From DATAXP01 sp036272935 (lineage in GTDB: Bacteria; Planctomycetota; Planctomycetia; Pirellulales; PNKZ01), in NCBI GenBank assembly GCA_036272935.1, contig DATAXP010000075.1, positions 62,001 through 126,000 on the forward strand: a stretch of DNA of 64,000 nucleotides, given 5' to 3'. Position numbers and translations under genes: made by a program. Below are positions 23,971-33,016 of the stretch, piece after piece. The notes below the pieces were generated by a model. It did no database searches and was not told the DNA's origin. It was given only the letters and a program-made list of their open reading frames with translations. Within the stretch, counting starts at the first letter, position 1; every line of letters begins with the position of its first letter.

Positions 23971-26919
23971 TCAATCGAGCGTCTGGTAGATGGGCAGGTG
24001 GCGGTAGTACACCTCGAGCATCAGCAGGTGCAACGCGGTGACGTACAGCCGGCCCCCTTCGCTTCCCCAGCGATCGGGCACGGGGCGCAGCGGATGCCAA
24101 CTCCCGGCCAATCCGCCGCTCTGCTCCTGGCTATCGACCAGTAGCGCCCGCAAGTGCTGGTTCCATTGCTCCCAATAGTTCCCCTGCATTTGGAACATCA
24201 CCTGCGTGGCGTAGTACCAGTAGTACGCGTCGCGCAGCCCGGCCGGTGTTTCGCGGGTGACGGTGCCGAACTGCGGCAAGTCGCCGCGCAGCCAATCGGC
24301 GCCGGCGATCATGTTTTCGTTGTCGCGTCGCCAGCCAAGGTACTGACGCATCAACAGCGCCTCGGCGGTCATCACGCGGCTTGGTTCGCGCTGATTGGTA
24401 AAGCGTGAGTTGGGACGGTAGGCGTAACGGGCCGGGTTGCCGCCGGCGCCTTGGGCGGCGTCGAGCCAGCGGATCACCTTGGCGTACGTTTCGCTGGGGA
24501 CCGACAGGCCGGCCAACTCGCCGCTCTTGAGCGCCATAACCTGCCAGCCGGAGACCGAGGTATCGCTTCCTTGTTGCGGCGAATAACGCCAGCCCCCTTC
24601 GGTCGGATGCTGCGCGTAGACGATGAACTCTAGTGCGCGCTGAGCCGGCTCGCGCAGCCGCACGTCGCGTGTCATGCCGTAGGCTTCGCACAGTGCGATC
24701 GAGGCGATGCCGTGACTGTACAACCACACGTTGACGTTCGACTGCTCGTCCTGCGGCACGAACAGATCGCCGTCGGGCTTCTGATGACCCGTGAGATCAT
24801 CGAGGCCACCGGCGACGACCGACTGATACTTGCCATCGGTGTGCGTGTACCCCGCGCCGAGGAACGCGAGCAACGCGAGACCGGTAGCCGCCGTGCTCGA
24901 TTGCATGCTCGCCGGCGCGGGATCGTCGTAACTGCGACCCGCCTGCCATTGGTGGAGGCTCCAACTGCCGTCGCGTGATTGATGCCGCGCCAGGAAATCA
25001 AGGCCCAGCTCAACGGCGCGCTCGGTGCCGGCAGTGCCGCCGCGGCTCTCGGCAATCTGGCCGCGGCTGGCGCGGTCGCGCTGCTTGAGCCCTTCGACGG
25101 CGGTATCGCGCACGCGGGCATCGATCGCCGGGGCGCCGCCGCTGCGCTCGAGAATCATGCGCGACGGAGCCGTATGGATCGCGTCGCTTTCGCTGCGAGC
25201 CAGCCGGCTGGGAAGACCGAGATCGATGCCTGGCGGTCCACCCATCCCGCCCGGGCCAGCAGGCTCGGCGATGCGCACTGGAACTGCGCCGCTACCTGAA
25301 CTTGGCGAGCTCACCGCTACCGCCGTCTCGGGTCGCGCGCGCGCCACCGTGCCGGCCAAGGGGTTGTTTGCCGCCGACGAGCCAGTCGCCGTGCCGCCAG
25401 CAGCAGCTGCTGGGCCTGCGGGAGCGGCTGCGGCGATGCGCGGCACATCGACCGTGGTCGCGGGGCCGGTGTTGCGAGCCAAACTGCTGCTGCCGAGCGG
25501 GCCGGGGACGACCGCCGTCGTATCGCTGCCGCTGGCTCGGCCGACCGTAGCGGATGTTACCTGCGGTCCCGTGTCGACGATGCCGGTGCCGGCGTCGGCC
25601 GTCGAGCGCGACAGTGGGGCATCCGACGCGCGGCGAGCCGTCGCCGCACTGCTGCTGAGATTGGCTGGCGACGGTTCGCGGCTGGCACCCGCCTCGGGCC
25701 TTGGCCCCGCAGTGGCCGGGAGCGCCGAGGTGGGAATATCCGCGCCGGCGACCGACTGGGCGATCTTTGCCGGCAGGCTCGGGCCGGTATCGCTGCCGCG
25801 AGGCAACGATTGGCTGGCGGTGGCACGCTGAGCGGCGGTCGATTGCGGCCGCGACATGTCGGCTGCCGCGGCGGCGGCGCTCGGCGCGGCGCGCAGGTCG
25901 CTGAGGGCGACCGACGACGGTGCCGCAGTGGGAGCGAGATTCGCCGGCTGCGGAGCGCTCGAAGCGCTGGAAGCCTGCACGGCGGCGCGCTCGGCGATCG
26001 AACCGAAGTCGCTGGGGACGGCCGCGGCGCTGCGTTCGACGGCTGCCGTTGACGGCGCGGCAATCGGTGGGGCGGCGATCGTTGCGGCACGCGGGAGCGC
26101 CGCGGGCGCCGCGCTGGGCGCGGCGGCGGGAGTTGCGATCGCTTGCGGTCGCAGTTCAGGTAATGTCGTGGCCCGGGTCAGGCGCTCGATCGCGGCTGGT
26201 GCGACCGGATTGCTCGTTGCCTCGGCGGTCAACTGCGGCAGTGCCGGCTTAGTGACCGGTGCGTCGATTTTCTCCTGCTGGCTGCGTTTCGGTTCCGCAA
26301 GACGCTCGGAAAACTTCGGCGCCGAGGTTTCTGCGCGCTCGATCTCGATCGCCTTCGGTTCGATCGGTTTCTCGATCGGCTCGGGGCGTGCGCGCGAGGC
26401 GATCTTGATTTTAGGCTCGGCCGGCTTCGGCTCGGGGACCGCGACCGGTTCGGGGGTCGGCAGCTCGGTATCGACCGGGCGCTCCAATGGCTCGGCGACC
26501 GGCTGCTCGTGCACATCGAGCGTGGGATACTCCGGCAACAGCACCGGCTCGTACACCTCAGTCTGCCAGGCCGTGTCGTCGAGCGGCCGGACCGCGGGGA
26601 GGAAATATCGCTGCATGCTCCACGATAGTGCCAAGTGCACCAGCAGGCTGATCAAGATGGCCAACTGCATGCGCCGCTGAACGCGGCCGCGGAGCAGCGT
26701 GGCGGTGACGATCAGCACGGTAACCGTCGCGGCGACAATGCCCAACTGCACCCAGCCATTACGCAGCGGCTGCGAGGCATCGAAGTCGGCGCGAGCGACG
26801 ATTGTCCCAGCCACGCAACTGGCAAGGATCAACAATAGCGCGTTGATCGGCCAGCCGTAGTCGTCGAAGTCGGCGACCGGGGCCTGTGCGACACGTCGGA
26901 TGGTGGTGGAGTTGGACAC
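23971..26919 (-). CDS. Membrane protein with Ala/Pro linker and squalene-cyclase-fold domain
   Basis: 982 aa from GTG 26919. Residues about 20-105 hold three hydrophobic segments (INALLLILASCVAGTIV, LGIVAATVTVLIVTATLL, LAILISLLVHLALSW). Residues about 120-560 are a very long low-complexity linker of Ala, Pro, Ser, Thr and charged blocks (EPLERPVDTELPTPEPVAV type). From about residue 640 comes a prenyltransferase/squalene-oxidase repeat toroid: LGLDFLARHQSRDGSWSLHQW, ATGLALLAFLGAGY, GGLDDLTGHQKPDGDLF, ALEFIVYAQHPTEGGWRYSPQ. The DCTAE-type acid motif of true terpene cyclases is not seen, so a binding or scaffolding role outside the membrane is more likely than cyclisation. The preceding open codons up to 27867 belong to the opposite-frame shadow of the transporter gene. 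Confidence 0.85.
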   Translation of the reverse strand: MSNSTTIRRVAQAPVADFDDYGWPINALLLILASCVAGTIVARADFDASQPLRNGWVQLGIVAATVTVLIVTATLLRGRVQRRMQLAILISLLVHLALSWSMQRYFLPAVRPLDDTAWQTEVYEPVLLPEYPTLDVHEQPVAEPLERPVDTELPTPEPVAVPEPKPAEPKIKIASRARPEPIEKPIEPKAIEIERAETSAPKFSERLAEPKRSQQEKIDAPVTKPALPQLTAEATSNPVAPAAIERLTRATTLPELRPQAIATPAAAPSAAPAALPRAATIAAPPIAAPSTAAVERSAAAVPSDFGSIAERAAVQASSASSAPQPANLAPTAAPSSVALSDLRAAPSAAAAAADMSRPQSTAAQRATASQSLPRGSDTGPSLPAKIAQSVAGADIPTSALPATAGPRPEAGASREPSPANLSSSAATARRASDAPLSRSTADAGTGIVDTGPQVTSATVGRASGSDTTAVVPGPLGSSSLARNTGPATTVDVPRIAAAAPAGPAAAAGGTATGSSAANNPLAGTVARARPETAVAVSSPSSGSGAVPVRIAEPAGPGGMGGPPGIDLGLPSRLARSESDAIHTAPSRMILERSGGAPAIDARVRDTAVEGLKQRDRASRGQIAESRGGTAGTERAVELGLDFLARHQSRDGSWSLHQWQAGRSYDDPAPASMQSSTAATGLALLAFLGAGYTHTDGKYQSVVAGGLDDLTGHQKPDGDLFVPQDEQSNVNVWLYSHGIASIALCEAYGMTRDVRLREPAQRALEFIVYAQHPTEGGWRYSPQQGSDTSVSGWQVMALKSGELAGLSVPSETYAKVIRWLDAAQGAGGNPARYAYRPNSRFTNQREPSRVMTAEALLMRQYLGWRRDNENMIAGADWLRGDLPQFGTVTRETPAGLRDAYYWYYATQVMFQMQGNYWEQWNQHLRALLVDSQEQSGGLAGSWHPLRPVPDRWGSEGGRLYVTALHLLMLEVYYRHLPIYQTLD

Positions 26920-27001
26920 ACTATCTAGCGTAACGTAGCGGGCCGCGCCGCAAAACGGGGCGGGGGTCGTAAGCAGCCGCTCGCAAGTTGGCTGTTCCGG
27001 T

Positions 27002-27076
27002 TGTGGGAGGCGATTCCCATCGGCGACTGGTGGGTGGATCGCCCCTCCCGGTCGGCGAAAGGATTCGCCTCCCACA
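27002..27076. repeat. Inverted repeat TGTGGGAGGCGA...TCGCCTCCCACA
   Basis: Perfect 12-bp arms 27002-27013 and 27065-27076 enclosing a partial second set (GATTCCCATCGG, GATCGCCCC). It occupies the 176-bp spacer between the transporter gene's 3' end and the GTG start of the large membrane protein. Confidence 0.8.
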
Positions 27077-27095
27077 TTTTCCAGCTGTTTAATGA

Positions 27096-28508
27096 TCAGA
27101 GGCTGAACAAAGAACCGAGCGTGTGCCAGGCGTGCAGCGGCGATCCCGGCGGCTCGGCGCCGGCGATTGGCCAGTAATGTTGCAGCGCCTCGGCGATCTC
27201 GCCATAGACCGGGATGCCGACCGTCACGTTGTACGAGAACGTCAACCCCAGCGAAGCAGCCAAGGGGAGCGTCGGGCTGGCTTCGGGAATGGCCAAACGC
27301 TGGATCGCCGGCACTGCAATGTACGAGGCGGCACCGCACAGCACGGCGAACACCATGTAGGTGCCGATCGAGAACTCGGTATGCACCGCCAGACCGTAGA
27401 GATGGGCGACGACCATGCCAAACGTTGCGAACAGGTTCGGCGCGACGAGGCCGAAAACGATGAACCTCCAACCGGCGATCCGCAGGTCGCCAAAGCGCCG
27501 CGAGGCGGTGATGCCCATCTCGAGCAGGTACAAGCAGAGCAAGCCGTGGAACAAGTTCTTGAACACCTGATTGTCCTCGGCAACCGCCGCCTGCCCCTGC
27601 AACTGGCCGACGAACCCAATGGCGATGCCGCCGAACAGCAGGTAGATGCCGGGGTTCAGGAACACCTCGTGCATCATCGCGGCACTGAATAGGCCGGCCG
27701 GCTTGCCGTTTTGCTCCTCGACCGAGATGGCTGAGGCGTGGCCGTGCGCCGATCCGCCGCCAGGACGACTTGCGGAGAGATCGTAACCTGCCTCGTCTTG
27801 CATGTTCCCGTGTTTGTCCATGCCCGTGCGCCGCAGGCGGGCGATCAGGTACAGTCCGACCAGGCACCCGGGAATCTCCATGATCGCAAGCATCACCGGC
27901 ATGAACGATGCCTGTCGATAGGCTTCGCCGGCGGTCGCGGCCTCACGCACTTTGTCGATGTCCACGCCGCGCTCTTGCCAACGAGCGACCGTGGTGGGAT
28001 CGTCCAACCCGCTTTCGACTTTACTAAGATCAATCTCTTTCAAGTCGAGTTGCGAGGGGCTGATCTGAGCAGCCAACAGTACCGAGCTCACGGCGGCCAC
28101 CTGCATGGTCGCCAAGGCGCCGAGGCATGTGGCAAAGGTGCCCGCCGAATCGGACCCGTAGTAGGCGGCTACCGTGGCAGCGTCGATGCGGCGCAGCTTG
28201 GTTGCCAGCCGCAAAATCACATATGCCGCGATCCCAATGATGAAGTTCGTGACGAAGCCGACGATCATGAAGCCGAGTGCCTTGACGAGCATTTCCTTGT
28301 CATGCAAGTACAGCACGGCCAGCTCTTCGCCCCCTTTCCATCCGATCGACACCAGCAAGTAGATCACCAACCCCTGGTAGACCATGTGCGGGAACTCGAA
28401 GCCCACTTTGAGGATCGGCACCATGAAGCCCATGTAGAAGAACAGCAGCAAAGGCTGAAACATGTTCTTCACGACATTGTGGCCGAACTCAACAAGCCAG
28501 GATGACAC
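27096..28508 (-). CDS. sbtA: SbtA-type sodium-dependent bicarbonate symporter
   Basis: Inner-membrane transporter of 470 aa that resembles the Sbt_1 (PF05982) family, which imports bicarbonate with sodium. Ten or so hydrophobic segments are visible in two halves split by a hydrophilic region (about residues 205-270, KHGNMQDEAGYDLSASRPGG). Typical pieces are LAIMEIPGCLVGLYLIARL, FHGLLCLYLLEMGITASRRFGDLR, VLCGAASYIAVPAIQRLAIPEASPTLPLAASLGLTFSYNVTVGIPVY. An insert around residues 150-195 (QLDLKEIDLSKVESGLDDP) is not in cyanobacterial SbtA. No SbtB-like PII gene is adjacent. The glutamate-symporter family GltS was considered but fits less well. Coupling to the carbonic anhydrase of this window is plausible but inferred. 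Confidence 0.8.
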   Translation of the reverse strand: MSSWLVEFGHNVVKNMFQPLLLFFYMGFMVPILKVGFEFPHMVYQGLVIYLLVSIGWKGGEELAVLYLHDKEMLVKALGFMIVGFVTNFIIGIAAYVILRLATKLRRIDAATVAAYYGSDSAGTFATCLGALATMQVAAVSSVLLAAQISPSQLDLKEIDLSKVESGLDDPTTVARWQERGVDIDKVREAATAGEAYRQASFMPVMLAIMEIPGCLVGLYLIARLRRTGMDKHGNMQDEAGYDLSASRPGGGSAHGHASAISVEEQNGKPAGLFSAAMMHEVFLNPGIYLLFGGIAIGFVGQLQGQAAVAEDNQVFKNLFHGLLCLYLLEMGITASRRFGDLRIAGWRFIVFGLVAPNLFATFGMVVAHLYGLAVHTEFSIGTYMVFAVLCGAASYIAVPAIQRLAIPEASPTLPLAASLGLTFSYNVTVGIPVYGEIAEALQHYWPIAGAEPPGSPLHAWHTLGSLFSL

Positions 28509-28901
28509 GACGGTGATCCCTTTCGATGAAGGGGAACAGGGATCGACCGCTGCGCGCAGCGATCTTGTAGATATGATGGGCGCACAAGGCGTTCATTCGA
28601 CGCTTGTTTCGATAGCTCGGGGCCGCTTGGACGCCCGGCCGAAATGTATGGTGCGGCACGATATTCGTTCCGATCTGCGGCTGCCCGAACCGTTCGACAA
28701 TTAAAAACCTGTAACCCAGGCGGGTGACTTAGTATTTGCCGCCGTAATGGTTGCGCGTAAAGTAACACACGGCTCGACGCACGCCAAGCACCGCGACATT
28801 TTGTGCGGTCGACCGTCGGATGCGGGGCGAGCTAGGGTTCAGCGGGTCGAACACGGTTCAAGCCCACGGACGGTCACGTGGGTTTTGCGGTGGAATATTT
28901 T
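28509..28901. other. Divergent promoter region
   Basis: 393 bp between the symporter gene (minus) and the response-regulator gene (plus), holding both promoters. I see a palindrome GCTGCGCGCAGC near 28551 and an inverted repeat CCCACG(8)CGTGGG at 28863-28882, 20 bp before the response-regulator start, which could be an operator. No convincing -35/-10 pair or RNA gene is seen. Confidence 0.4.
28863..28882 (+). promoter_or_regulatory. Inverted repeat ahead of the response-regulator gene
   Basis: CCCACG and CGTGGG separated by eight bases, ending 19 bp before ATG 28902. Placement suggests an operator or a 5'-leader hairpin affecting the two-component genes; autoregulation by an OmpR-type protein would more often use direct repeats, so the role is open. 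Confidence 0.3.
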
Positions 28902-29573
28902 ATGAATGTGCTGGTAGTCGAAGACGATCCGGTCATCGGCAAGGCGCTGCAAAAAGGGTTTCTCGAAGCCGGTCACGAGTGCACCTGGGTGCGCGACGGC
29001 GTGAAGGGACTCGAGCTGGGGCGCAACAAGGCGCTCGACGCCATCACGCTCGACCTGATGTTGCCGGGCATCTCGGGGCTTGAGGTGCTCAAGCAGCTCC
29101 GTGCGGAGAAGATTCACACGCCGGTGCTGCTGCTTACGGCGCGCGGCAGCGTCGAAGAGCGCGTGGCCGGGCTGACCGCCGGCGGCGACGATTACCTGGT
29201 CAAGCCGTTCGCGTTCGTCGAGCTGATCGCCCGGCTCGAAGCGGTCTGCCGGCGCACGGTGAATCGGCCGTCGCCAACGCTCGAAGTCGGCACGCTGAAG
29301 CTCAACCTGACCACGCGGCGCGTAACCCGCGGCGGCCGCGAAATCGACCTGACCCCCACCGAGTTCAGCCTGCTGGAATACCTGATGCGCTTCGCAGGGC
29401 GCGTCGTCACGCGTAAAATGCTCTGCGAGCATTTGTGGGACCTGGAGTGGGACGGGGCAACGAATGTCATCGACGTACACATCAACCGGCTCCGCGGGAA
29501 GGTCGACAAGGGCTTCGATCAATCGTTGATCGAAACAGTCCGAGGACGCGGCTATGCCCTACGCGAAGCTTAG
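28902..29573 (+). CDS. OmpR-family response regulator
   Basis: DNA-binding response regulator, 223 aa from ATG 28902. The receiver domain (1-115) has acidic pocket EDD, phospho-acceptor Asp51 in TLDLMLPG, Thr79 in LLTARG and Lys101 in YLVKPF; the C-terminal winged-helix domain (about 125-220) has the usual GGREIDLTPTEFSLLEYLMRFAGRVVTRKML and NVIDVHINRLRGKVD. It overlaps the sensor kinase gene by 20 bp, so they are one operon and cognate partners. The regulated genes are unknown; a copper or envelope-stress pair (CusR/CopR-like) is possible from domain similarity but not shown. Confidence 0.95.
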   Translation: MNVLVVEDDPVIGKALQKGFLEAGHECTWVRDGVKGLELGRNKALDAITLDLMLPGISGLEVLKQLRAEKIHTPVLLLTARGSVEERVAGLTAGGDDYLVKPFAFVELIARLEAVCRRTVNRPSPTLEVGTLKLNLTTRRVTRGGREIDLTPTEFSLLEYLMRFAGRVVTRKMLCEHLWDLEWDGATNVIDVHINRLRGKVDKGFDQSLIETVRGRGYALREA

Positions 29574-31047
29574 GGAGTTGTTCGGCACGCTGCATTTCCG
29601 CCTGACCGTTTGGTACACGGTGGTGATGCTGCTGATGGTCGTCGCCACGCTCGCGGCCGTGCGAGAAGGCCTGCAAATCGCCTTCATCCACGAGCTCGAT
29701 ACACTGCTCAGTGAAGATGCCCGCGAAGTCGAGCTGAGCGTCGAAGAGTATCCGGGCTTCGACCGCTTGGTGCACGAGTTGGAACGCAAGGCCAGCACGC
29801 ACAGCCACCTGGGGCTGTTTATCCGGCTGCTCGACGCCCGAGGCACGCTAGTTTGGCAAAGCGCTTCGGCTCCCGACGATATTCCCGATAACCTCGCCGG
29901 CCACCATCCCTACAATCCGCGCACGGTGGGCAACTACCGGGTCACGCGCCGCGATACCGACCGCAAGGACCGCCCACGGACGACGGTCGTCGTCGGTGCT
30001 TCGCTGGCGCCGGTGCAAAGCGACGTGGCGGCGATCACCAACATCCTGCTGGGCATCGGTGGCGCCGTGCTGCTGATCGCGCCGTTGGGCGGGTACTGGC
30101 TGGCCGGACGCGCCACGCGCCCGTTGGCGCGGATCATCGACATCACGGCCCGACTGCACCCGACGAATCTCGACGAGCGCTTGCAAATTCGCGGCACGCG
30201 CGACGAGCTCGACCGGCTCTGCGTCACGATTAACGGGTTCCTCGATCGCATTGCCGCGTACCTCGAACAGAACCGGCAGTTCACGGCCGATGCCGCCCAC
30301 GAGTTGCGTTCGCCGCTGGCCGCCATGCAAAGCTCGCTCGATGTGGCGCTCAATGCCGACCGCACGCCGGCCGAGTACAAGGAGATTCTCGGCGAGACGC
30401 TCGAAGAGTGTGCGGCACTGCGCGACCTGGTGAACCAGTTGTTGCTGCTGGCCGAGAACGATTCGGGCCACTTCGACGCCGGTTCGGAAACGGTGCAGCT
30501 CGAACGCCTGGTGCTGCGGTCGTGCGACATGTTCTCGGCGGTGGCCGAGACTCGCGGCATCGTCCTGTCGTGCCAGGTTCACGATTCGCCCATGGTGCGC
30601 GGCGACACCGGCCGGCTGCGCCAGGTGGTCACGAACCTGATCGACAATGCGCTGAAGTTCACGTCGCTCGGCGGGCGCGTGCTGGTCGATCTGCGGGTTG
30701 ATTCTCCGACCCAAGAGGCCGTGCTGCGTGTCACCGATTCCGGCTCGGGCATCTCGGCCGCCGACCTGCCGCACCTGTTCAAACGGTTTTATCGGGCTGA
30801 CAAGTCGCGGCAGCGCATCGACAAAACCGGCGGCAGCGGCTTGGGGCTGAGCATCTGCGAATCGATCGTGCGCAGCCACCGCGGCACGATCACCGCCGAA
30901 AGCGAACTCGGCCGAGGGACGACGATCACGGTGCGCTTGCCCTTGGTTGCGGCGCCGTTTGCCAGCACCGCCACGAGCAACAGCCTGCTGGAACATCCGC
31001 TCGTCGCGCAGCCAAACGGCGTCGGCGCCTCGAACGCCAGGGATTAG
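29554..31047 (+). CDS. Sensor histidine kinase, cognate partner
   Basis: 497-aa inner-membrane kinase. Helix 1 lies at about residues 15-36 (FRLTVWYTVVMLLMVVATLAAV), a periplasmic sensor of roughly 120 residues follows, helix 2 at about 160-182 (NILLGIGGAVLLIAPLGGYWLAG), then HAMP (RATRPLARIIDITARL), HisKA with His249 in ADAAHELRSPL, and the HATPase with N-box NLIDNALKF, G1 DSGSGIS, F-box LFKRFYR and G2 GGSGLGLSI. The layout is that of CusS/QseC-like kinases paired with OmpR regulators. The signal is unknown: the periplasmic region is rich in His and Asp but shows no named domain. Confidence 0.95.
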   Translation: MPYAKLRELFGTLHFRLTVWYTVVMLLMVVATLAAVREGLQIAFIHELDTLLSEDAREVELSVEEYPGFDRLVHELERKASTHSHLGLFIRLLDARGTLVWQSASAPDDIPDNLAGHHPYNPRTVGNYRVTRRDTDRKDRPRTTVVVGASLAPVQSDVAAITNILLGIGGAVLLIAPLGGYWLAGRATRPLARIIDITARLHPTNLDERLQIRGTRDELDRLCVTINGFLDRIAAYLEQNRQFTADAAHELRSPLAAMQSSLDVALNADRTPAEYKEILGETLEECAALRDLVNQLLLLAENDSGHFDAGSETVQLERLVLRSCDMFSAVAETRGIVLSCQVHDSPMVRGDTGRLRQVVTNLIDNALKFTSLGGRVLVDLRVDSPTQEAVLRVTDSGSGISAADLPHLFKRFYRADKSRQRIDKTGGSGLGLSICESIVRSHRGTITAESELGRGTTITVRLPLVAAPFASTATSNSLLEHPLVAQPNGVGASNARD

Positions 31048-31072
31048 CACCGCCCCATGCGGCGCTTCCGCG

Positions 31073-32833
31073 TTAGATGCCCGCCCCGTTGCCCGCGCGG
31101 TATTCGTCGGCCCAGGCCAACAAGCGTTCGGCCCGTTGGCGATGGCAGAAATCGCCGAACGATTCGCCCGATTCGCGGGCGTGCTTGAAGAACACCAGCA
31201 GCGGCTTCAGCTCGGCAACGATCTCTTCCCCCGGCACGAGGTCTTTGTAGATGAAGTTCAGCCGATCGCCGAGCAGCCGCCCGCCGACGTAGATCGTGTA
31301 CTTGCCGACGGTCTTGCCCACCAGGCCCACGTCGCAGTTGTAGGGGCGCGCACAGGCGTTCGGGCAGCCGGTCATGCGGATCGTGAACTTTTCGGTCGAC
31401 AGCCCCAGCCGAGCCAACTCGGGCTCGATCTGGTCGATGATCCCCGGCAAGGCGCGTTCGCTTTCGGTGATCGCCAGTCCGCAGGTCGGCCACGCCACGC
31501 AGGCCATCGACCACCGCCGCGCGTTGCTGATCTCGTGCGACAGCTTCACGCGATGCCGCCGCAGCAAGTCTTCCAACGGCTGACGATCCTGGGCTTCGAT
31601 ATCGGTGAACAAGATGCTTTGATGCGGCGTGAGCCGAATGCCGGGGCGATACGTGTTGCAAATCTCGCGCAGTGCCGCCTTGAGTTGAAGCCCGGTGCCG
31701 TTCGATAGTTCGCCGTCGAGAATGCGCCCGTTCTCGACGTTCAAGCCGTAGAACCACCGGCCGTCGCCTTGCTCGTGCCAGCCCATGTGGTCGTCGAACC
31801 CACGGACGTCGTCGGGATGGGGCTCCTCGAGTGGCTGCCCGTAATACTCTTCCACCTTGGCCTTAAACCACGGCAGCCCTTGGTTGGCGATAAGGTACTT
31901 GAGCCGCGCGACCTTGCGATCGGCCCGATTACCGTAGTCGCGCTGCACCATGACCACCGCCGTCGCCACGTCGATCGCCTGCTCCGGACGGATGAACGCC
32001 ATGCGCTTCGCCAAGGCCGGGAAAGTTTTCTTCGCGCTGGGCGTGACGCCCATGCCACCGCCGACCAGCACGTTGTACCCGATGATCTTGTAGTCTTCGC
32101 AGACCGCCAGCAGCCCGAGGTCGTTCGTGTAGATGTCGACGCAGTTGTCGCCGCACAGGCCGATGGCGGTCTTGAATTTTCGCGGCAGGTAGGTAGGGCC
32201 GTAGATCGGTTCGATTTCTTCCGGCGCGCCGCCGCCGACGAGTGTTTTCTCGCCCGAGTCGCCGTCGGTGAGCCAAATTTCGTGATACGCCCGGGTGCGC
32301 GGGCACAGATGCTGCGCGATCCCGTCGGCCAACTTCTGCAAATCGGCGTGCACTGGGTCGTGGTAATGCGGCGCCGGGCAGCACATGACGTTCCGCTCCA
32401 CGTCGCCGCAAGCGGCGAGCGTCGAGAGCTGCACGTCGTTGATCCGGCGGATCGTGCGCTTCAAGTCCGACTTGATCACGCCATGCAGTTGCAGTCCCTG
32501 CCGGCTGGTGATGCGCAGCGTGGTGTTCCCCACCTCGTCGCACAGGTCGAGCTCGGCCAGCATCTGCTCGCTGGTCAGCTTGCCGCCGGGAATCTTCGTG
32601 CGAACCATGAACGTGTATGCTTTGTCGCTCTTCGCGCCGTGACTGGCGCGCGATGCGGCCCGGGTATCGCGGTCGTCCTGCTGATAGGTACCGTGGTTCT
32701 TCAGCAGTTGGACGCTGTCTTTGCCGAAATGGTCGTTACCGTCGACCAACTCCTCGGCGATCTGGCCGCGGAGAAATTCGCTGGCGATTTTCGCCGTCTC
32801 GACGGGACTGAGCTTTTCTTCTTCGGTGGCCAT
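31073..32833 (-). CDS. cysI: Sulfite reductase hemoprotein (CysI-like)
   Basis: Reduces sulfite to sulfide for cysteine synthesis using siroheme and a 4Fe-4S cluster. At 586 aa it has the two-fold repeated Nir/Sir architecture: KIPGGKLTSEQML and LRITSRQGLQLHG in the first half, a second ferredoxin-like half from about residue 360 (TPHQSILFTDIE), and cluster ligands in ACVAWPTCGLAITESERALP (C-x5-C) and MTGCPNACARPY (C-x3-C). The CVAWPTCGLA context and the NVMCCPAP site are typical of sulfite rather than nitrite reductases. No flavoprotein CysJ gene is adjacent, so ferredoxin may be the donor. The gene stands alone, divergent from folD. Confidence 0.9.
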   Translation of the reverse strand: MATEEEKLSPVETAKIASEFLRGQIAEELVDGNDHFGKDSVQLLKNHGTYQQDDRDTRAASRASHGAKSDKAYTFMVRTKIPGGKLTSEQMLAELDLCDEVGNTTLRITSRQGLQLHGVIKSDLKRTIRRINDVQLSTLAACGDVERNVMCCPAPHYHDPVHADLQKLADGIAQHLCPRTRAYHEIWLTDGDSGEKTLVGGGAPEEIEPIYGPTYLPRKFKTAIGLCGDNCVDIYTNDLGLLAVCEDYKIIGYNVLVGGGMGVTPSAKKTFPALAKRMAFIRPEQAIDVATAVVMVQRDYGNRADRKVARLKYLIANQGLPWFKAKVEEYYGQPLEEPHPDDVRGFDDHMGWHEQGDGRWFYGLNVENGRILDGELSNGTGLQLKAALREICNTYRPGIRLTPHQSILFTDIEAQDRQPLEDLLRRHRVKLSHEISNARRWSMACVAWPTCGLAITESERALPGIIDQIEPELARLGLSTEKFTIRMTGCPNACARPYNCDVGLVGKTVGKYTIYVGGRLLGDRLNFIYKDLVPGEEIVAELKPLLVFFKHARESGESFGDFCHRQRAERLLAWADEYRAGNGAGI

Positions 32834-33016
32834 GGGCGTGCGGCGACGTCGGTCGAATGGCGACCAACATGATTAGGTTCGTCGTGTTTAAGCGGAATGA
32901 GCTAGTATATCGCCTAAATCCGCCGGCGGCCATATGGTAATGAACGCCCATTTAGCCGCGTCGCTGGCGACGCGTTCGCCGCGGCGGCCGACCACATTCG
33001 TCTCAAGGACCAACGC

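Noticed and set aside
26920..27867. Extension of the large membrane-protein frame to 27867
   Set aside because: The extra codons lie within the transporter gene in a different frame and read as shadow sequence; the GTG at 26919 starts the plausible membrane segment.
27096..28508. Glutamate:sodium symporter (GltS)
   Set aside because: Size is similar but the C-terminal segments fit the Sbt_1 family better; the GltS core motifs were not seen.
28462..28704. 80-codon plus-strand frame overlapping the transporter start
   Set aside because: No ribosome site, odd composition, and overlap with the divergent gene's 5' end; likely spurious.
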